A stretch of 64,000 nt of DNA. It comes from an uncultured Paraburkholderia sp. (GTDB lineage Bacteria > Pseudomonadota > Gammaproteobacteria > Burkholderiales > Burkholderiaceae). Each line of letters starts with the position of its first letter. Positions within the stretch are counted from its first letter, which is position 1. Position numbers and translations under genes: made by a program. Shown piece after piece: positions 19,365-29,047 of the stretch. The notes under the pieces were generated by a model. It was not told the origin of the DNA. It ran no database searches and worked only from the letters and a program-made list of their open reading frames with translations. The stretch lies in assembly GCA_940746715.1 (NCBI GenBank), contig CALNWN010000001.1, positions 806,001 to 870,000 of the forward strand. Direction: 5' to 3'.

Positions 19365-21887
19365 ATGAAAACCATGACACCACACCTACCGTCCAGACAT
19401 CGCACCCTCGGCTATACGCTGCTCGCCACCGCGGCCTTTCTGTTCGCCACGCAGTGCGCGCTCGCGCAGGAAGCCGGCCTTCCGCCGCAAGGCACGGCCA
19501 CACAGAACACCAATCCGCCGGGGCGCGTCGCGCGCCTGAACTACATGGCCGGAACCGTCACCACGAAGCCGGCCGGCGCCGCCGACTGGTCGTACGCCCA
19601 GATCAACCGGCCGCTAACCACCGGCGACCAGTTGTGGAACGATCAGAACGCGCGCTCGGAACTGCATATCGGCTCTACGGCCATGCGTCTCGGTCAGTCC
19701 ACGAGCCTCGACCTGCTCAACCTCGACGACAACAGCGCGCAGCTCAAGGTCGCTCAAGGCACGCTGTCGGCGCATGTGCGGGAGCTGCCGCCGGGGTCAT
19801 CATATGAAATCAACACGCCGAACCTCGCGCTCGGGCTGAACGGGCCGGGCGACTACCGCGTCGACGTCGCACCGGACGGCAGCAGCACCACCGTCACCGT
19901 GCGCAGCGGCAGCGCGACGGTTTATGGCGACGGCGGCGAGGTGCCGCTCGCCGCCGGCCAGCAGATGCGCTTTGCCGGCACCAACCTGCAGGCGCTCGCC
20001 GACAACGGCGTGCCGGGCCCGGACGCCTTCGACCAATGGGCCGCGAGCCGCGACGCCGCGGAAGACCGCTCCGTGTCGGCGCGCTACGTCTCGCGCGAAA
20101 TTCCGGGTTACCAGGACCTCGACGCCAACGGCACCTGGCGCAACAGCCCGGAGTACGGCGAAGTGTGGGTGCCGCGCGCGACGCCCGCCGGCTGGGCGCC
20201 TTACCACGACGGCCACTGGGTCTGGCAGGCGCCGTGGGGCTGGACGTGGGTGGACGACGCGCCGTGGGGCTTCGCGCCCTACCACTATGGCCGCTGGGCT
20301 TATGTCGACGATTCCTGGGCGTGGGTGCCCGGCCCCGTCGTGGTCAGCGCGCCGCCGGTCTACGCCCCGGCGCTGGTGGCATTCGTCGGCGGTGGCGGCG
20401 GTGGTGTCGACTGGGGCGTGAATCTGGCGATTGGCGGCGCGATAGCGGCGGGCGTCGCGTGGTTCCCGCTCGGCCCGGGCGAGCGCTGGCATCCGCAGTG
20501 GGACGGGCACGACAACTGGAGCCCGCGCTACTACGAACGCGTCAATCAAACGACGGTGGTCAACAACTACCACATCACCAACATCCATAACACGTACATC
20601 AACTATCGGGCGCCGCGGGCCGTGACCGCCGTGCCGGCGACGGCTTTCGTGCACGGGCAGCCGGTGGGCCGCTTCGCGCAGAAGGTGGATCCTGCGCAGT
20701 GGCGCAATGCGCGGATCAATCCGGGCGCGCCCGGCATCGCGCCGGTGCGCGAGAGCTTCGGGCCCGGCCAGCGTCGCGCGAACGACCGGCCGCCGGCGGG
20801 CGTCATGAGCCGTCCCGTGGTGGCGACGCGCAGTCCGTCGCTGCCGCCTGCTTACCACGACGCTCTTGCCCAGCGCTTCGCCCAGAGCGGGGCACGCGTG
20901 CCGGGCGCGGGACAGCCGATCGTGCGAACGTCGGTGCCTGCTCGCTTCGCCGGCGGGGCCGGTGCCTTGCCGACGCAGAATGTGCGGATCGTGCAGTCGC
21001 ATCTGCCCGGGCGGATGCCGGGCGCGGCAGCAGGGGCGCCGGTTCCGCAGCCCGGGGCCGGTGGGCAGGCTGCGCCTGGCATGGCTGAGCGCGCCGGCGA
21101 GGCGGGCCGGGGGCCGGGCGAGGCGCCTAGCATCGGCCAGATGCAAGGGCCAATGCCGGGTCGAATGCCAGGTCAAATGCAGGGCCAGACGCACGGCCAG
21201 ATGCAAGCGCTAATGCCAGCTCAATCGCAGCATGCAGGCCCACAACAAGCGCGGCCCGGCGTGCCGGTGCAGGCCAACGAACCGCAGCCTGGCGCGGCGG
21301 GTGCGCCGTCCAACGGCGTGCCGCGTCCACCGCGTGAGAACGGCGGTAAGGCGTCGGGCTTCGCGCAACAACATGGCATGGCTCAGCAAGCCGCGACCGA
21401 CGGCCGCCATGAGCCGGCGTGGACCCAGCCGCATGTGCCGATGGCCCAGCAAGCGCAGCAGAGCCGGCCGCGAGGCGGTGAGGACCCGCAGGCGGCAAGG
21501 GTCGGCGTCCCGCAGCAGGCTGGTGCCGACGCCAACGCAGCGATGCGCCAGCGCGAGGTGCCGCATCCTGTCGAAAATCCGGCGTTTGCGCCGCGGCCAC
21601 GTGCGGGAGAAACGCAAGGGCAGCAGCGGGTTCCACAGCCGGCGCAGCAGGAATACCGGCCGCAGGCCGTCGAGCGGGCGCAGGTTCAACAGGCGCCGCG
21701 TCCGGAGGGTCGTCCGCAGCAGGCGCAGCCGGGGTTTGATGCGCGAGCGCAGCAGCAAGCGCGTGCTGAGTTCCATCCGCAGCAGCAGATGCAGCCGCGT
21801 CAGGAACCGCGTCCGCAGCCGCAACCGCAGGCTCCGCACGGAGACCAGCATTCGGGCGGTGGCCACGACGAGCATCACCGAGGCTAA
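19365..21887 (+). CDS. Large exported FecR/DUF6600 protein with Pro/Gln-rich tail
   Basis: An 840-residue exported protein. It has a signal peptide ending near ALAQEAG. A FecR-like beta domain covers about residues 45-190 (RVARLNYMAGTVTTKPAG through AAGQQMRFAG). A Trp/Tyr-rich DUF6600 region follows at about 240-350 (WAPYHDGHWVWQAPWGW, WGFAPYHYGRWAY), with a Gly-rich and hydrophobic stretch at about 365-390. From about 420 to the end it is low-complexity Pro, Gln, Arg and Ala, including Gln/Met/Pro/Gly repeats such as GPMPGRMPGQMQG. The start ATG follows GGAG. It is one of the longest genes of the window and is undamaged among many ruins, so it may be under selection. Function unknown; periplasmic or surface location inferred. 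Confidence 0.85.
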   Translation: MKTMTPHLPSRHRTLGYTLLATAAFLFATQCALAQEAGLPPQGTATQNTNPPGRVARLNYMAGTVTTKPAGAADWSYAQINRPLTTGDQLWNDQNARSELHIGSTAMRLGQSTSLDLLNLDDNSAQLKVAQGTLSAHVRELPPGSSYEINTPNLALGLNGPGDYRVDVAPDGSSTTVTVRSGSATVYGDGGEVPLAAGQQMRFAGTNLQALADNGVPGPDAFDQWAASRDAAEDRSVSARYVSREIPGYQDLDANGTWRNSPEYGEVWVPRATPAGWAPYHDGHWVWQAPWGWTWVDDAPWGFAPYHYGRWAYVDDSWAWVPGPVVVSAPPVYAPALVAFVGGGGGGVDWGVNLAIGGAIAAGVAWFPLGPGERWHPQWDGHDNWSPRYYERVNQTTVVNNYHITNIHNTYINYRAPRAVTAVPATAFVHGQPVGRFAQKVDPAQWRNARINPGAPGIAPVRESFGPGQRRANDRPPAGVMSRPVVATRSPSLPPAYHDALAQRFAQSGARVPGAGQPIVRTSVPARFAGGAGALPTQNVRIVQSHLPGRMPGAAAGAPVPQPGAGGQAAPGMAERAGEAGRGPGEAPSIGQMQGPMPGRMPGQMQGQTHGQMQALMPAQSQHAGPQQARPGVPVQANEPQPGAAGAPSNGVPRPPRENGGKASGFAQQHGMAQQAATDGRHEPAWTQPHVPMAQQAQQSRPRGGEDPQAARVGVPQQAGADANAAMRQREVPHPVENPAFAPRPRAGETQGQQRVPQPAQQEYRPQAVERAQVQQAPRPEGRPQQAQPGFDARAQQQARAEFHPQQQMQPRQEPRPQPQPQAPHGDQHSGGGHDEHHRG

Positions 21888-21928
21888 GCGCCCTTCGCTT
21901 CTTCACAAACCGCCGCTCAGCCGCATAA

Positions 21929-21966
21929 AAAAGCCCCCGCGATTGCGCATCGCGGGGGCTTTTTCC
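21929..21966. terminator. Bidirectional terminator between FecR-like gene and thyA
   Basis: A perfect GC-rich stem (GCCCCCGCGAT / ATCGCGGGGGC) with a short loop, flanked by AAAAAA on one side and TTTTT on the other, lies between convergent genes and can serve both. Confidence 0.93.
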
Positions 21967-21977
21967 TGTCGCGTGTC

Positions 21978-22949
21978 TCAAACGGCCATCGGCGCTGTCA
22001 GCGGTTCGTGATGCCGGTAGCCGATCATCGAAAAATCTGACGGCTCGATCTTCTCCAGCCATTCGGGTTCGTACACGCCGGTGTTCGCGTAGTCCGGCAC
22101 GCGGTCGGAAATAGCCAGCGTCGGGCTGTCATAAGGCTCGCGCGTGAGCTGCTGCTGCAGCATGTCGAGCTGATTTTCGTAGATGTGCGCGTCGCCGATA
22201 AAGTACGTGAACCAGCGCGGCGTATAGTCCGTCAAACGGCCGACCAGATGCAGCAACGCCGCGCCCTCGGTCAGGTTGAACGGCGTGCCGAGCCCGACGT
22301 CGTTGCTGCGAATGTACAGGCACAGAGAAATCTCGCGACGCGCGACGTTCGGCAGGAACTGATAAAGCAGGTGACAAGCCGGTAGCGCGATCTGGTCCAG
22401 CACTGCCGGGTTCCACGCATGAAACAGAATGCGCCGGTCCGACGGGTTCTGCATGATCGTGTCGAGGCACTGGCGCAACTGATCGATTGCCTTGTACAGC
22501 AGCACCTTGCGGCTGCCGTTTTCGTCGAATTCCGTCACTATGCGAAAGCCGCGCGCGGTCGCGTCGGCCAGTTGCGCGGCCGCGCCGGCGTCCAGCACCT
22601 TGTAGGCCGGCCACTGGCGCCATTGCACGCCGTACACATCGCCGAGATCGTCCGGGCCCTCGCGATACGGGTTGGCCAGCCACTGCGGATTCTGGTTCGC
22701 ATTCGCGTCCCACACCTTGCAGCCGAGATCGCGGAAATCCGCCGCGCTGCGCGACGCGCGCAGGAAGCCGACGAGTTCGCCCACGGCCGACTTGAACGCG
22801 AGTTTTTTCGTCGTCACCGCCGGGAAACCCTGCTGGAGATCGAAGCGCAGCATGGCGCCCGGCATGCTGATCGTGCGGATGCCGGTGCGGTTCTCCTGCC
22901 ACGTGCCGGTGTCGAGAATCGTGCGGACGAGGTCCAGGTATTGTTTCAT
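21978..22949 (-). CDS. thyA: Thymidylate synthase
   Basis: A 323-residue cytoplasmic enzyme that methylates dUMP to dTMP using methylene-tetrahydrofolate, giving dihydrofolate, the substrate of the folA product encoded 2.5 kb away. Key segments are [27 protein letters not shown] and the active-site loop LPACH with the catalytic Cys, then [13 protein letters not shown]. The length is larger than E. coli ThyA (264), as expected for the longer betaproteobacterial form with an insertion in the first half. The ATG is at 22949. Intact. Confidence 0.96.
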   Translation of the reverse strand: MKQYLDLVRTILDTGTWQENRTGIRTISMPGAMLRFDLQQGFPAVTTKKLAFKSAVGELVGFLRASRSAADFRDLGCKVWDANANQNPQWLANPYREGPDDLGDVYGVQWRQWPAYKVLDAGAAAQLADATARGFRIVTEFDENGSRKVLLYKAIDQLRQCLDTIMQNPSDRRILFHAWNPAVLDQIALPACHLLYQFLPNVARREISLCLYIRSNDVGLGTPFNLTEGAALLHLVGRLTDYTPRWFTYFIGDAHIYENQLDMLQQQLTREPYDSPTLAISDRVPDYANTGVYEPEWLEKIEPSDFSMIGYRHHEPLTAPMAV

Positions 22950-23150
22950 GCGGGTTCCTTCGGCGCGGCGCAAGCGCCAAGCGGCGCGCGGCGAGATTGA
23001 GCGGAAAACCCGATTTTACCAAGCACGGCCATCCGCCGCCGACATTCACGCCGACGCATCGGCAGCGCACGGGATTGCGCAAAGATATGCGCGATGCGCG
23101 AGGCCCAGCGGACGGGAACCCACAGGTAGCGCGGCAGACAACCGCGCGCG

Positions 23151-23190
23151 ACAAAGTGCGACAAAGTGCGACAAAGTGCGACGAGGTGCG
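23151..23190. repeat. 10-bp tandem repeat
   Basis: The unit ACAAAGTGCG occurs three times exactly (23151-23180) and a fourth time with two changes (ACGAGGTGCG, 23181-23190). It lies about 200 bases upstream of the thyA start, in the gap before the broken sigma-54 activator. It could be a simple slippage tract or direct-repeat binding sites. Confidence 0.9.
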
Positions 23191-23277
23191 GCGAGACTCG
23201 GCAAAGGCCGCAGCTTGCAACCGCCCGGCCGCCTCAGCGCACCCAGGGCGGCGTTCACAAGCGTGACGCGCCGCCTT

Positions 23278-24514
23278 TCAGAGATGCGGCACCGAAGCCG
23301 GCAGGCCGCCATGTGACGTCGACAGCGGCCGCTTTCCATATGACGCATGCCGTGCGAGCAGAGCAGCCGGTACAAGGTCACGCGGGAAATACCGAGCTCC
23401 TGCGCGGCGTCGCCGAGACGCCCGCGATGACGCAGCAGCGCAAGCTCGATAGCCTGACGTTCGGCGGCTTCGCGCGCCTGAGCGAGCGACACCGGCACGA
23501 TCTCGACATACTCGGCCAGTTCGAGGTCGCGCGCGGTGATCGCGCGTCCCTCGGACATCACGATCGCCCGCCGCACGCGGTTGATCAGTTCGCGGACGTT
23601 GCCCGGCCAGCCGTAGTTGTGCAAAGCCGCGATCGCGTCCGGCGCGAAACCGCGCAGCCGCCGGCTCGCGTCCTTCTTGAAACGCTCCAGCATGTGACGC
23701 GCGAGCAGCTCGATGTCCTTGCCGCGCGCGCAGCGGCGGTTCGTCGATCTGCAGCACGCACAGGCGGTGATAGAGGTCCGAGCGGAACCGCCCTTCGATC
23801 ATCGCGGCGGTCATGTCCACGTGCGTCGCGGAAATGATCCGCACGTCGACGTCGATTGCGGAATGGCCGCCCAGCCGCTCGACCTTGCGCTCCTGCAAAA
23901 AGCGCAACAGGCTTGCCTGGCTTTCAAGCGGCAGGTCGCCGATTTCATCGAGAAAGAGCGTGCCGCCGTTGGCCGCTTCGACCCGGCCGATCTTGCGCTG
24001 GTTCGCGCCGGTGAACGCGCCGCGCCGAGCGTTCGTGAATCGCGACTGCCGTCAGTTCCTTGCCGGTGCCCGATTCGCCGGAAATAAACACGGGCGCGTC
24101 CGTCATTGCGACTTTGCGGATGGAGCGGAAAAGCGCGAGCATGGCGTCGCACGAGCCGACCATTTCGCCTTCGGCGCCTTGCGAAGCATCGTTCGAAGCC
24201 GGTTCGCCGAGCGAAATCATGCTGTACGCATGGCCGACCGAGTCGACGATCCGGTCGCCGGAATACGGCACGGTCACATAGTCGAAACAATAATCGCGCA
24301 CGAGGCGGCGCAGCGCCGCGTCCTGAAGCTGACCGGGCATGGTCGCAGCGACCCAGCCGACATTCGGCATGGTCAGGCAGGATTCGAAGGCGGCAATTTC
24401 ATGCGGCTGGAAATGACTGGACAGGTCGAGCAGGCCACCCGCTGCCGCTGCCGAACCGGCGCGTACGGCCCGGCTCGCGCGAAAGTAAATCAGTTGCCGC
24501 GTTGCGGGTTCCAT
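23278..24514 (-). pseudogene. Sigma-54-dependent transcriptional activator, broken
   Basis: The start [17 protein letters not shown] at 24514 begins an N-terminal receiver-like or sensory region of about 130 residues. The AAA+ domain then starts with Walker [11 protein letters not shown]. After [11 protein letters not shown] the sequence joins [13 protein letters not shown] out of frame near 24030. The family has about 27 residues here (the segment with AINC and the subunit-contact region), so about 80 bases are lost. The GAFTGA sigma-54 contact loop, Walker [11 protein letters not shown] and RFRSDLYHRL are readable, and a second frameshift lies near 23730. A Fis-type helix-turn-helix (AAQELGISRVTLYRLL) closes it. 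The exact native stop is uncertain. Confidence 0.88.
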
Positions 24515-24687
24515 TAGCGGGTTCCATTATTCAGATCCTCTCGTCAACGAACGTTAAGGATGATGCACGCACCTGAACCGCAATTCAGACACGCTGGCAC
24601 ATTCGGGATTCGCAAATAGCAAAAACCGAACGGCCATTCCATTCCGTGCGGACAGCTGATCCCCGGAAAGCGGCGTGTGTGTTTGAG

Positions 24688-24711
24688 AAGGCCCGTTAGC
24701 GGGCTTTTTTA
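24688..24711 (+). terminator. Short intrinsic terminator
   Basis: A stem GCCCG / CGGGC with a TTAG loop is followed by a run of six T. It is not adjacent to any intact plus-strand gene, so it may be the leftover of a lost transcript. Confidence 0.7.
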
Positions 24712-24934
24712 AATTCGGAGCTCTTTCCGAGAGCTTACTATACGCGCGCCGCTTGGAAAACAATTATGCGAATTTAATCCGCCTCCCCTTGCCCAGCAAG
24801 GCGCGCCGGTCGATAAATAAGTAGTCAGCTTACGGATAAGCAATTCTGGAAGCGCTTTTCTCAGACATAGCGGCGCAGGTAGTTCACCGCCGCAATTAAC
24901 ACTTAATAGGTATTTTTCTTCTCGCCGTTTCAGA

Positions 24935-24951
24935 GCTGAAACGTTTTCAGC
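24935..24951. promoter_or_regulatory. 17-bp perfect palindrome, possible operator
   Basis: GCTGAAA-CGT-TTTCAGC is symmetrical around a CGT centre and sits in an AT-rich context about 100 bases upstream of a strong ribosome site and ATG (25060). It looks like a dimeric-repressor operator, but no regulator can be named. Confidence 0.5.
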
Positions 24952-25059
24952 CAATTCGTTTAATTCGCCTGCGCGATGAGCCGGTTGCCTGCCGACGGGC
25001 CAAGGGATTGCGCGCGGTGGCATGTGTTTCGCTAATTGGCGTGCCTTAGGAGGCACATC

Positions 25060-25342
25060 ATGCGATCACCCTTGCTGGGCATCCGTCGGATGCGGATTGC
25101 GCTGCGCGCGGCGCTTTTGCCGGAGCGGCGTCCCGCCGCGGTTGCCGACGCGCTTCGCTCGCGGCAGAACCGCGCGTCCGAATTCGGGGCGCCGGCGCTG
25201 GCGCTCCGACGGGAGCTGACCGCGCCCGCGCGCGTAACCATTATGGGACGAAATTGCTCCGCCGCTGCCTTTGCCCTTACCGGTTCCGTCAGACGCCGCC
25301 AACAACGTGCAGCAGCTGGCGCCGGACGATTTGTGCAAATAG
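25060..25342 (+). pseudogene. Possible small degraded gene with a strong ribosome site
   Basis: TAGGAGG (25047-25053) lies six bases before ATG 25060. The frame reads [17 protein letters not shown] but shows no recognisable family and runs on into folA. Near 25245 another frame reads [19 protein letters not shown] followed by [13 protein letters not shown] and a stop at 25340-25342, which looks like a genuine protein C terminus. One frameshift would connect the two parts into a product of about 94 residues. I do not recognise it, and it may be nothing more than a chance frame. Confidence 0.35.
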
Positions 25343-25455
25343 CCGGCGTCGTCCCGCGGCAATCGGGGCGCGCAATCGGCAGAAGGCAGGCCGCGCTGCG
25401 GCCCGGGCGCCGGCGTCAGGTAGAATCGGTGCGATTACATTCCCCCTTCCATTCG

Positions 25456-25956
25456 ATGACGACGCTCACTCTGATCGTCGCTCGCGCCAATAACGGCGTG
25501 ATCGGCCGCGACAGCCAGTTGCCCTGGCGACTTCCCGAAGACCTCGCGTTTTTCAAGCGCACGACCATGGGCGCGCCCATCATCATGGGCCGCAAGACGC
25601 ATGAGTCGATCGGCAGGCCATTGCCGGGACGCCGCAACATTGTCGTGACGCGCGACGCGACACGGCGCTTCCAGGGCTGCGACGCCGCCACCACGCTCGA
25701 CGAAGCGCTGAAGCTCGCCGCACAGGATCAGGCGCCCGAAGCGTTTCTGATTGGCGGCGCGCAGTTGTATGTGGAAGGACTGCGTCTCGCGGACAAACTG
25801 ATCGTGACCGAGATTTCGGCCGATTTTCAGGGCGACGCGACGTTCCCCGCAGTCGACCCGGACGAGTGGGAAGAAGTCGCGCACGAAACGCATCGCGCGG
25901 ATGCGCCGAACGATTTCGACTATGCGTTCGTGACCTACAGGCGCAAGACCCACTGA
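25456..25956 (+). CDS. folA: Dihydrofolate reductase
   Basis: A 166-residue enzyme that reduces dihydrofolate to tetrahydrofolate with NADPH and supports thymidylate (thyA), purine and methionine synthesis. The start at ATG 25456 ([19 protein letters not shown]) fits the family. The signature region [17 protein letters not shown] holds the catalytic Glu, followed by [15 protein letters not shown] and the NADPH-binding [13 protein letters not shown]. The open frame extends upstream, but nothing there belongs to DHFR. Intact. Confidence 0.96.
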   Translation: MTTLTLIVARANNGVIGRDSQLPWRLPEDLAFFKRTTMGAPIIMGRKTHESIGRPLPGRRNIVVTRDATRRFQGCDAATTLDEALKLAAQDQAPEAFLIGGAQLYVEGLRLADKLIVTEISADFQGDATFPAVDPDEWEEVAHETHRADAPNDFDYAFVTYRRKTH

Positions 25957-26075
25957 CGCAAACAGCGTGGCTGGCGCCGCGCATGGGCCATCAACGCGCC
26001 ATGAGCGCTCCGTAAGCTTTCCATAAGCACGCCAGCAGCACCCCTGTCACCACCCCTGAGCGCGCCGTCAAAAAC

Positions 26076-26110
26076 AAAACGCCACGCAAAAACTTGCGTG
26101 GCGTTTTTGT
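26076..26110. terminator. Bidirectional terminator between folA and pmbA
   Basis: A 12-bp perfect stem (AACGCCACGCAA / TTGCGTGGCGTT) with A-rich DNA on the left and TTTTTGT on the right, between convergent genes. Confidence 0.92.
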
Positions 26111-26144
26111 CTGCAGCGTGGCGGCGCCGGAAGCGAAAAACCGC

Positions 26145-27515
26145 TTACTGCCCCGCGATCGTCATCCGTTCGATCAGCACCGAGCCGGTCTGCTTCGTGC
26201 CGCGCGTGATGGTATCGGCGCCGATCGCGACGATATGGCGGAACATCTCCTGCAGCGTGCTCGCCACCGTGATTTCCTCGACCGGATACTGGATCTTGCC
26301 GTTTTCGACCCAGAAGCCCGACGCGCCGCGCGAGTAGTCGCCCGTCACATAGTTGACGCCCTGCCCCATCAGTTCGGTCAGCAGCAGGCCGGTGCCGAGC
26401 TTGCGCAGCATTTCCTCGAAGTCGTCCTCAGCGCGCGTGCTGGAACTGAGCAGCGACAGGTTGTGCGACCCGCCGGCATTGCCGGTGGTCTGCATGCCGA
26501 GCTTGCGCGCCGAATACGTCGAGAGGAAATAGCCTTCCACGACGCCGTCTTTCACGACGGAGCGCTGGCGCGTACGCACGCCTTCCTCGTCGAACGGCAC
26601 GCTGCCCATGGCGCGCGGCACGTGCGGATCTTCGACGATCTGCACATGCGGCGCGAACACCGGCTTGCCGAGGCTGTCGACGAGAAACGACGTCTTGCGA
26701 TAGAGCGCGCCGCCGCTCGTGGCCTGCACGAAGGCGCCGAGCAGCCCGGCGGCGAGCGGCGCCTCGAACAGCACCGGCACCTTGCGCGTATCGAGACCGC
26801 GCGCACCGATACGCGCGAGCGCACGCTGCGCCGCATATCGGCCGACAGCTTCCGGATCGGCCAGCTGTTCGGCGCTGCGCGTGGACGTGTACCAGTCGTC
26901 GCGCTGCATGTTGCGGCCGCTGCCGGCAATCGGCGCGCACGCAATGTAATGGCGCGAGTACGGATAGCCCGCGAGAAAACCGCGCGACGTGGCGAGCACG
27001 AACTGCGAATGCTGGGCCGACACGCTCGCGCCCTCGGAGTTCTTGATCTGCGGATCGGTGGCGAACGCGGCGTCTTCCGCGCGACGGGCGATCTCCACCG
27101 CTTCGTCCGCGGACAGATTCCACTGGTGATAGAGGTCGAGGTCGCGCGGCTCGGTTTCGAGCAGCTCGGCTTCGGCGAGGCCGGCGCAATCGTCTTCCGC
27201 CGTGAAGCGGGCAATGTTGTACGCCGCCGCGACCGTGTCCTTCAGCGCCTGAGACGAAAAGTCCGAGGTGCTCGCATTGCCCCGCTTGTTGCCGATGAAC
27301 ACCGTCACGCCGACCATCTTGTCGCGGTTGTGCTCGATCGTCTCGACTTCGCCGCGCCGCACGGAGACTGACAGGCCGTCGCCTTCGGAAATTTCGGTCG
27401 CGGCGTCGGTGCCGCCGAGCGACTTCGCGTGACGAAGGATGTCCGAGGCGATTTCCTTCAGTTCATCCTGGGTATGCGGAAAAAAGCGCTGCCTGACGTC
27501 CATGTCTGTTGCCAT
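26145..27515 (-). CDS. pmbA: PmbA/TldE family metalloprotease-associated protein
   Basis: A 456-residue cytoplasmic protein. PmbA (TldE) works with TldD in a heterodimeric protease that matures peptides such as microcin B17 and degrades CcdA. Typical features are AKSLGGTDAATEISEGDGLSVSVR in its first 20 residues, VEGYFLSTYSARKLG, and the ending VASTLQEMFRHIVAIGAD. It lacks an HExxxH metal site, as expected for the E subunit. The ATG at 27515 (MATDMDV) is chosen; a second ATG lies four codons later. It is divergent from darP, a conserved neighbourhood. TldD is not in the window. Intact. Confidence 0.94.
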   Translation of the reverse strand: MATDMDVRQRFFPHTQDELKEIASDILRHAKSLGGTDAATEISEGDGLSVSVRRGEVETIEHNRDKMVGVTVFIGNKRGNASTSDFSSQALKDTVAAAYNIARFTAEDDCAGLAEAELLETEPRDLDLYHQWNLSADEAVEIARRAEDAAFATDPQIKNSEGASVSAQHSQFVLATSRGFLAGYPYSRHYIACAPIAGSGRNMQRDDWYTSTRSAEQLADPEAVGRYAAQRALARIGARGLDTRKVPVLFEAPLAAGLLGAFVQATSGGALYRKTSFLVDSLGKPVFAPHVQIVEDPHVPRAMGSVPFDEEGVRTRQRSVVKDGVVEGYFLSTYSARKLGMQTTGNAGGSHNLSLLSSSTRAEDDFEEMLRKLGTGLLLTELMGQGVNYVTGDYSRGASGFWVENGKIQYPVEEITVASTLQEMFRHIVAIGADTITRGTKQTGSVLIERMTIAGQ

Positions 27516-27782
27516 TGTCGTTGCCGTCCTTGTGGGGCCGAGCGGCCCGGGTGTTCGTCCATGCGCGCTCGCACCTGCTCGCGCGACTCGCGTGTGCCTC
27601 GCCTGTGCCTCGTGTTCCTTCATGTAGGGATCACAGGCGCATGGGCATCGTTGAAGCATCCCGCGATCATAGCAAGCTAAGCGCTCGCGCACCTGGCTTC
27701 GCGCACGGTTTTTCGCACGGCGCGCGCGGCGCCAGACAGCGCCGAGGCGGGTTCGCCGGGTCCGGCACGCTACAATATCGGC

Positions 27783-28352
27783 ATGACACGCAAAACCCGC
27801 ATTCAACCCATCGAATCCGCCGAGCCGGAAGTCGACGAGAACGGCTACGACCGCCCGAGCAAGTCCCAGCTGAAGCGCGAAATGCACGCGCTGCAGGAGC
27901 TGGGCGCGGCGCTGATCGCGCTGCCCAAAGACGCGCTCAAGCGCATGCCGATGCCCGAAAAACTCGACGACGCCGTGCGCGAGGCGCGCCGCATCACCGA
28001 CCACGAAGGCAAGCGCCGTCAGCTGCAATACGTGGGCCGCGTGATGCGCTCGCTACTCGACGACGAAACCGCCGCGCTGCGCACCGCGCTCGACACGTAC
28101 AACGGCGTCAACAAGGCGGAAACGGCCAAGCTGCACTGGATCGAGCGCACCCGCGAGAAACTGCTCGCCGACGACGCCGCGCTCACGGAATTCATCCGCC
28201 AGCACCCGAACGCCGATCCGCAGCAGGGCCGCACGCTCATCCGCAACGCCCGCAAGGAAGCGCAGCAGGGCAAGCCGCCGCGCTACTTGCGCGAACTGTT
28301 CCAGTGGATCAAGAACGCGGACGGCCCTCGCGGCAGCGACGGATTCCGCTGA
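27783..28352 (+). CDS. darP: Ribosome-associated protein DarP (YjgA)
   Basis: A 189-residue basic, highly charged helical protein of the YjgA/DarP family, which associates with late 50S ribosomal subunit precursors. Visible features are the N-terminal [19 protein letters not shown] segment, [14 protein letters not shown] and the C-terminal [13 protein letters not shown]. It is divergent from pmbA and followed after 23 bases by mog, probably in one transcript. Intact. Confidence 0.93.
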   Translation: MTRKTRIQPIESAEPEVDENGYDRPSKSQLKREMHALQELGAALIALPKDALKRMPMPEKLDDAVREARRITDHEGKRRQLQYVGRVMRSLLDDETAALRTALDTYNGVNKAETAKLHWIERTREKLLADDAALTEFIRQHPNADPQQGRTLIRNARKEAQQGKPPRYLRELFQWIKNADGPRGSDGFR

Positions 28353-28375
28353 CGACGACGTTGAGGAAAACGACG

Positions 28376-29032
28376 ATGACGACCGCGACGCCTGATTCCA
28401 CCCAAAAGCTCACACGCAGCCACCCGGACGAAATCCTGATCGGCCTCGTGTCGATCAGCGACCGCGCGTCCACGGGCGTCTACGAGGACAAGGGCATTCC
28501 TGCGCTGCAGGAATGGCTCGGGGCCGCGCTGAGTTCGCCGTGGCAGGTTGTCACGCGCCTGATTCAGGACGACGCCCCGACCATCTCCGCCACGCTCATC
28601 GAACTGGTCGATCAGGCCGGTTGCGATCTGGTGCTCACCACCGGCGGCACCGGCCCGTCGCGCCGCGACGTGACGCCCGAGGCCACGCTCGCGGTCGCGA
28701 CCAAAGCAATGCCGGGATTCGGCGAGCAGATGCGGCAGATCAGCCTGAATTTCGTGCCGACCGCGATCCTGTCGCGCCAGGTGGCGGTGATCCGCGAAAC
28801 GGCGGATCATGCTGCGCTGATCATCAACCTGCCGGGCCAGCCGAAGTCGATCAAGGAAACGCTGGAAGGCGTGCGCGATGCAGAGGCCGGCGGCGCCGTG
28901 ACGGTGCCGGGCATCTTCGCGGCGGTGCCGTACTGCATCGATCTGATCGGCGGGCCGTATGTCGAGACCCATGCCGACGTCGTGAAGGCATTCCGGCCGA
29001 AGAGCGCGGTGCGCGCGCCCCGGCCGGCTTGA
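28376..29032 (+). CDS. mog: Molybdopterin adenylyltransferase
   Basis: A 218-residue enzyme of molybdenum cofactor synthesis that adenylates molybdopterin before molybdate insertion by MoeA. The MoCF fold shows ILIGLVSISDRAS near the start and the MPT-binding motif LVLTTGGTGPSRRDVTPEAT at about residues 90-110, then NLPGQPKSIKE and PYCIDLIGG. The ATG at 28376 follows TTGAGGAAAA, a good ribosome site. It is directly downstream of darP. Intact, so some molybdoenzyme is presumably retained. Confidence 0.94.
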   Translation: MTTATPDSTQKLTRSHPDEILIGLVSISDRASTGVYEDKGIPALQEWLGAALSSPWQVVTRLIQDDAPTISATLIELVDQAGCDLVLTTGGTGPSRRDVTPEATLAVATKAMPGFGEQMRQISLNFVPTAILSRQVAVIRETADHAALIINLPGQPKSIKETLEGVRDAEAGGAVTVPGIFAAVPYCIDLIGGPYVETHADVVKAFRPKSAVRAPRPA

Positions 29033-29047
29033 GTTGTTCCGCGCGGC

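Larger units (their letters stand above)
24515..25455. other. Long intergenic, partly AT-richer region
   Basis: A 941-base stretch. It contains a terminator (24688-24711), a perfect palindrome (24935-24951) and a possible degraded small gene (25060-25342). The part from about 24520 to 24990 is visibly lower in GC than the rest of the window. No intact gene was found. Decayed former coding sequence is plausible but unproven. Confidence 0.55.

Noticed and set aside
23151-23190. CRISPR-like array
   Set aside because: The units are only 10 bases long and contiguous, without spacers, and no cas gene is present.
26094-27371. A 425-codon plus-strand open frame
   Set aside because: It is antisense to pmbA and has no similarity of its own.
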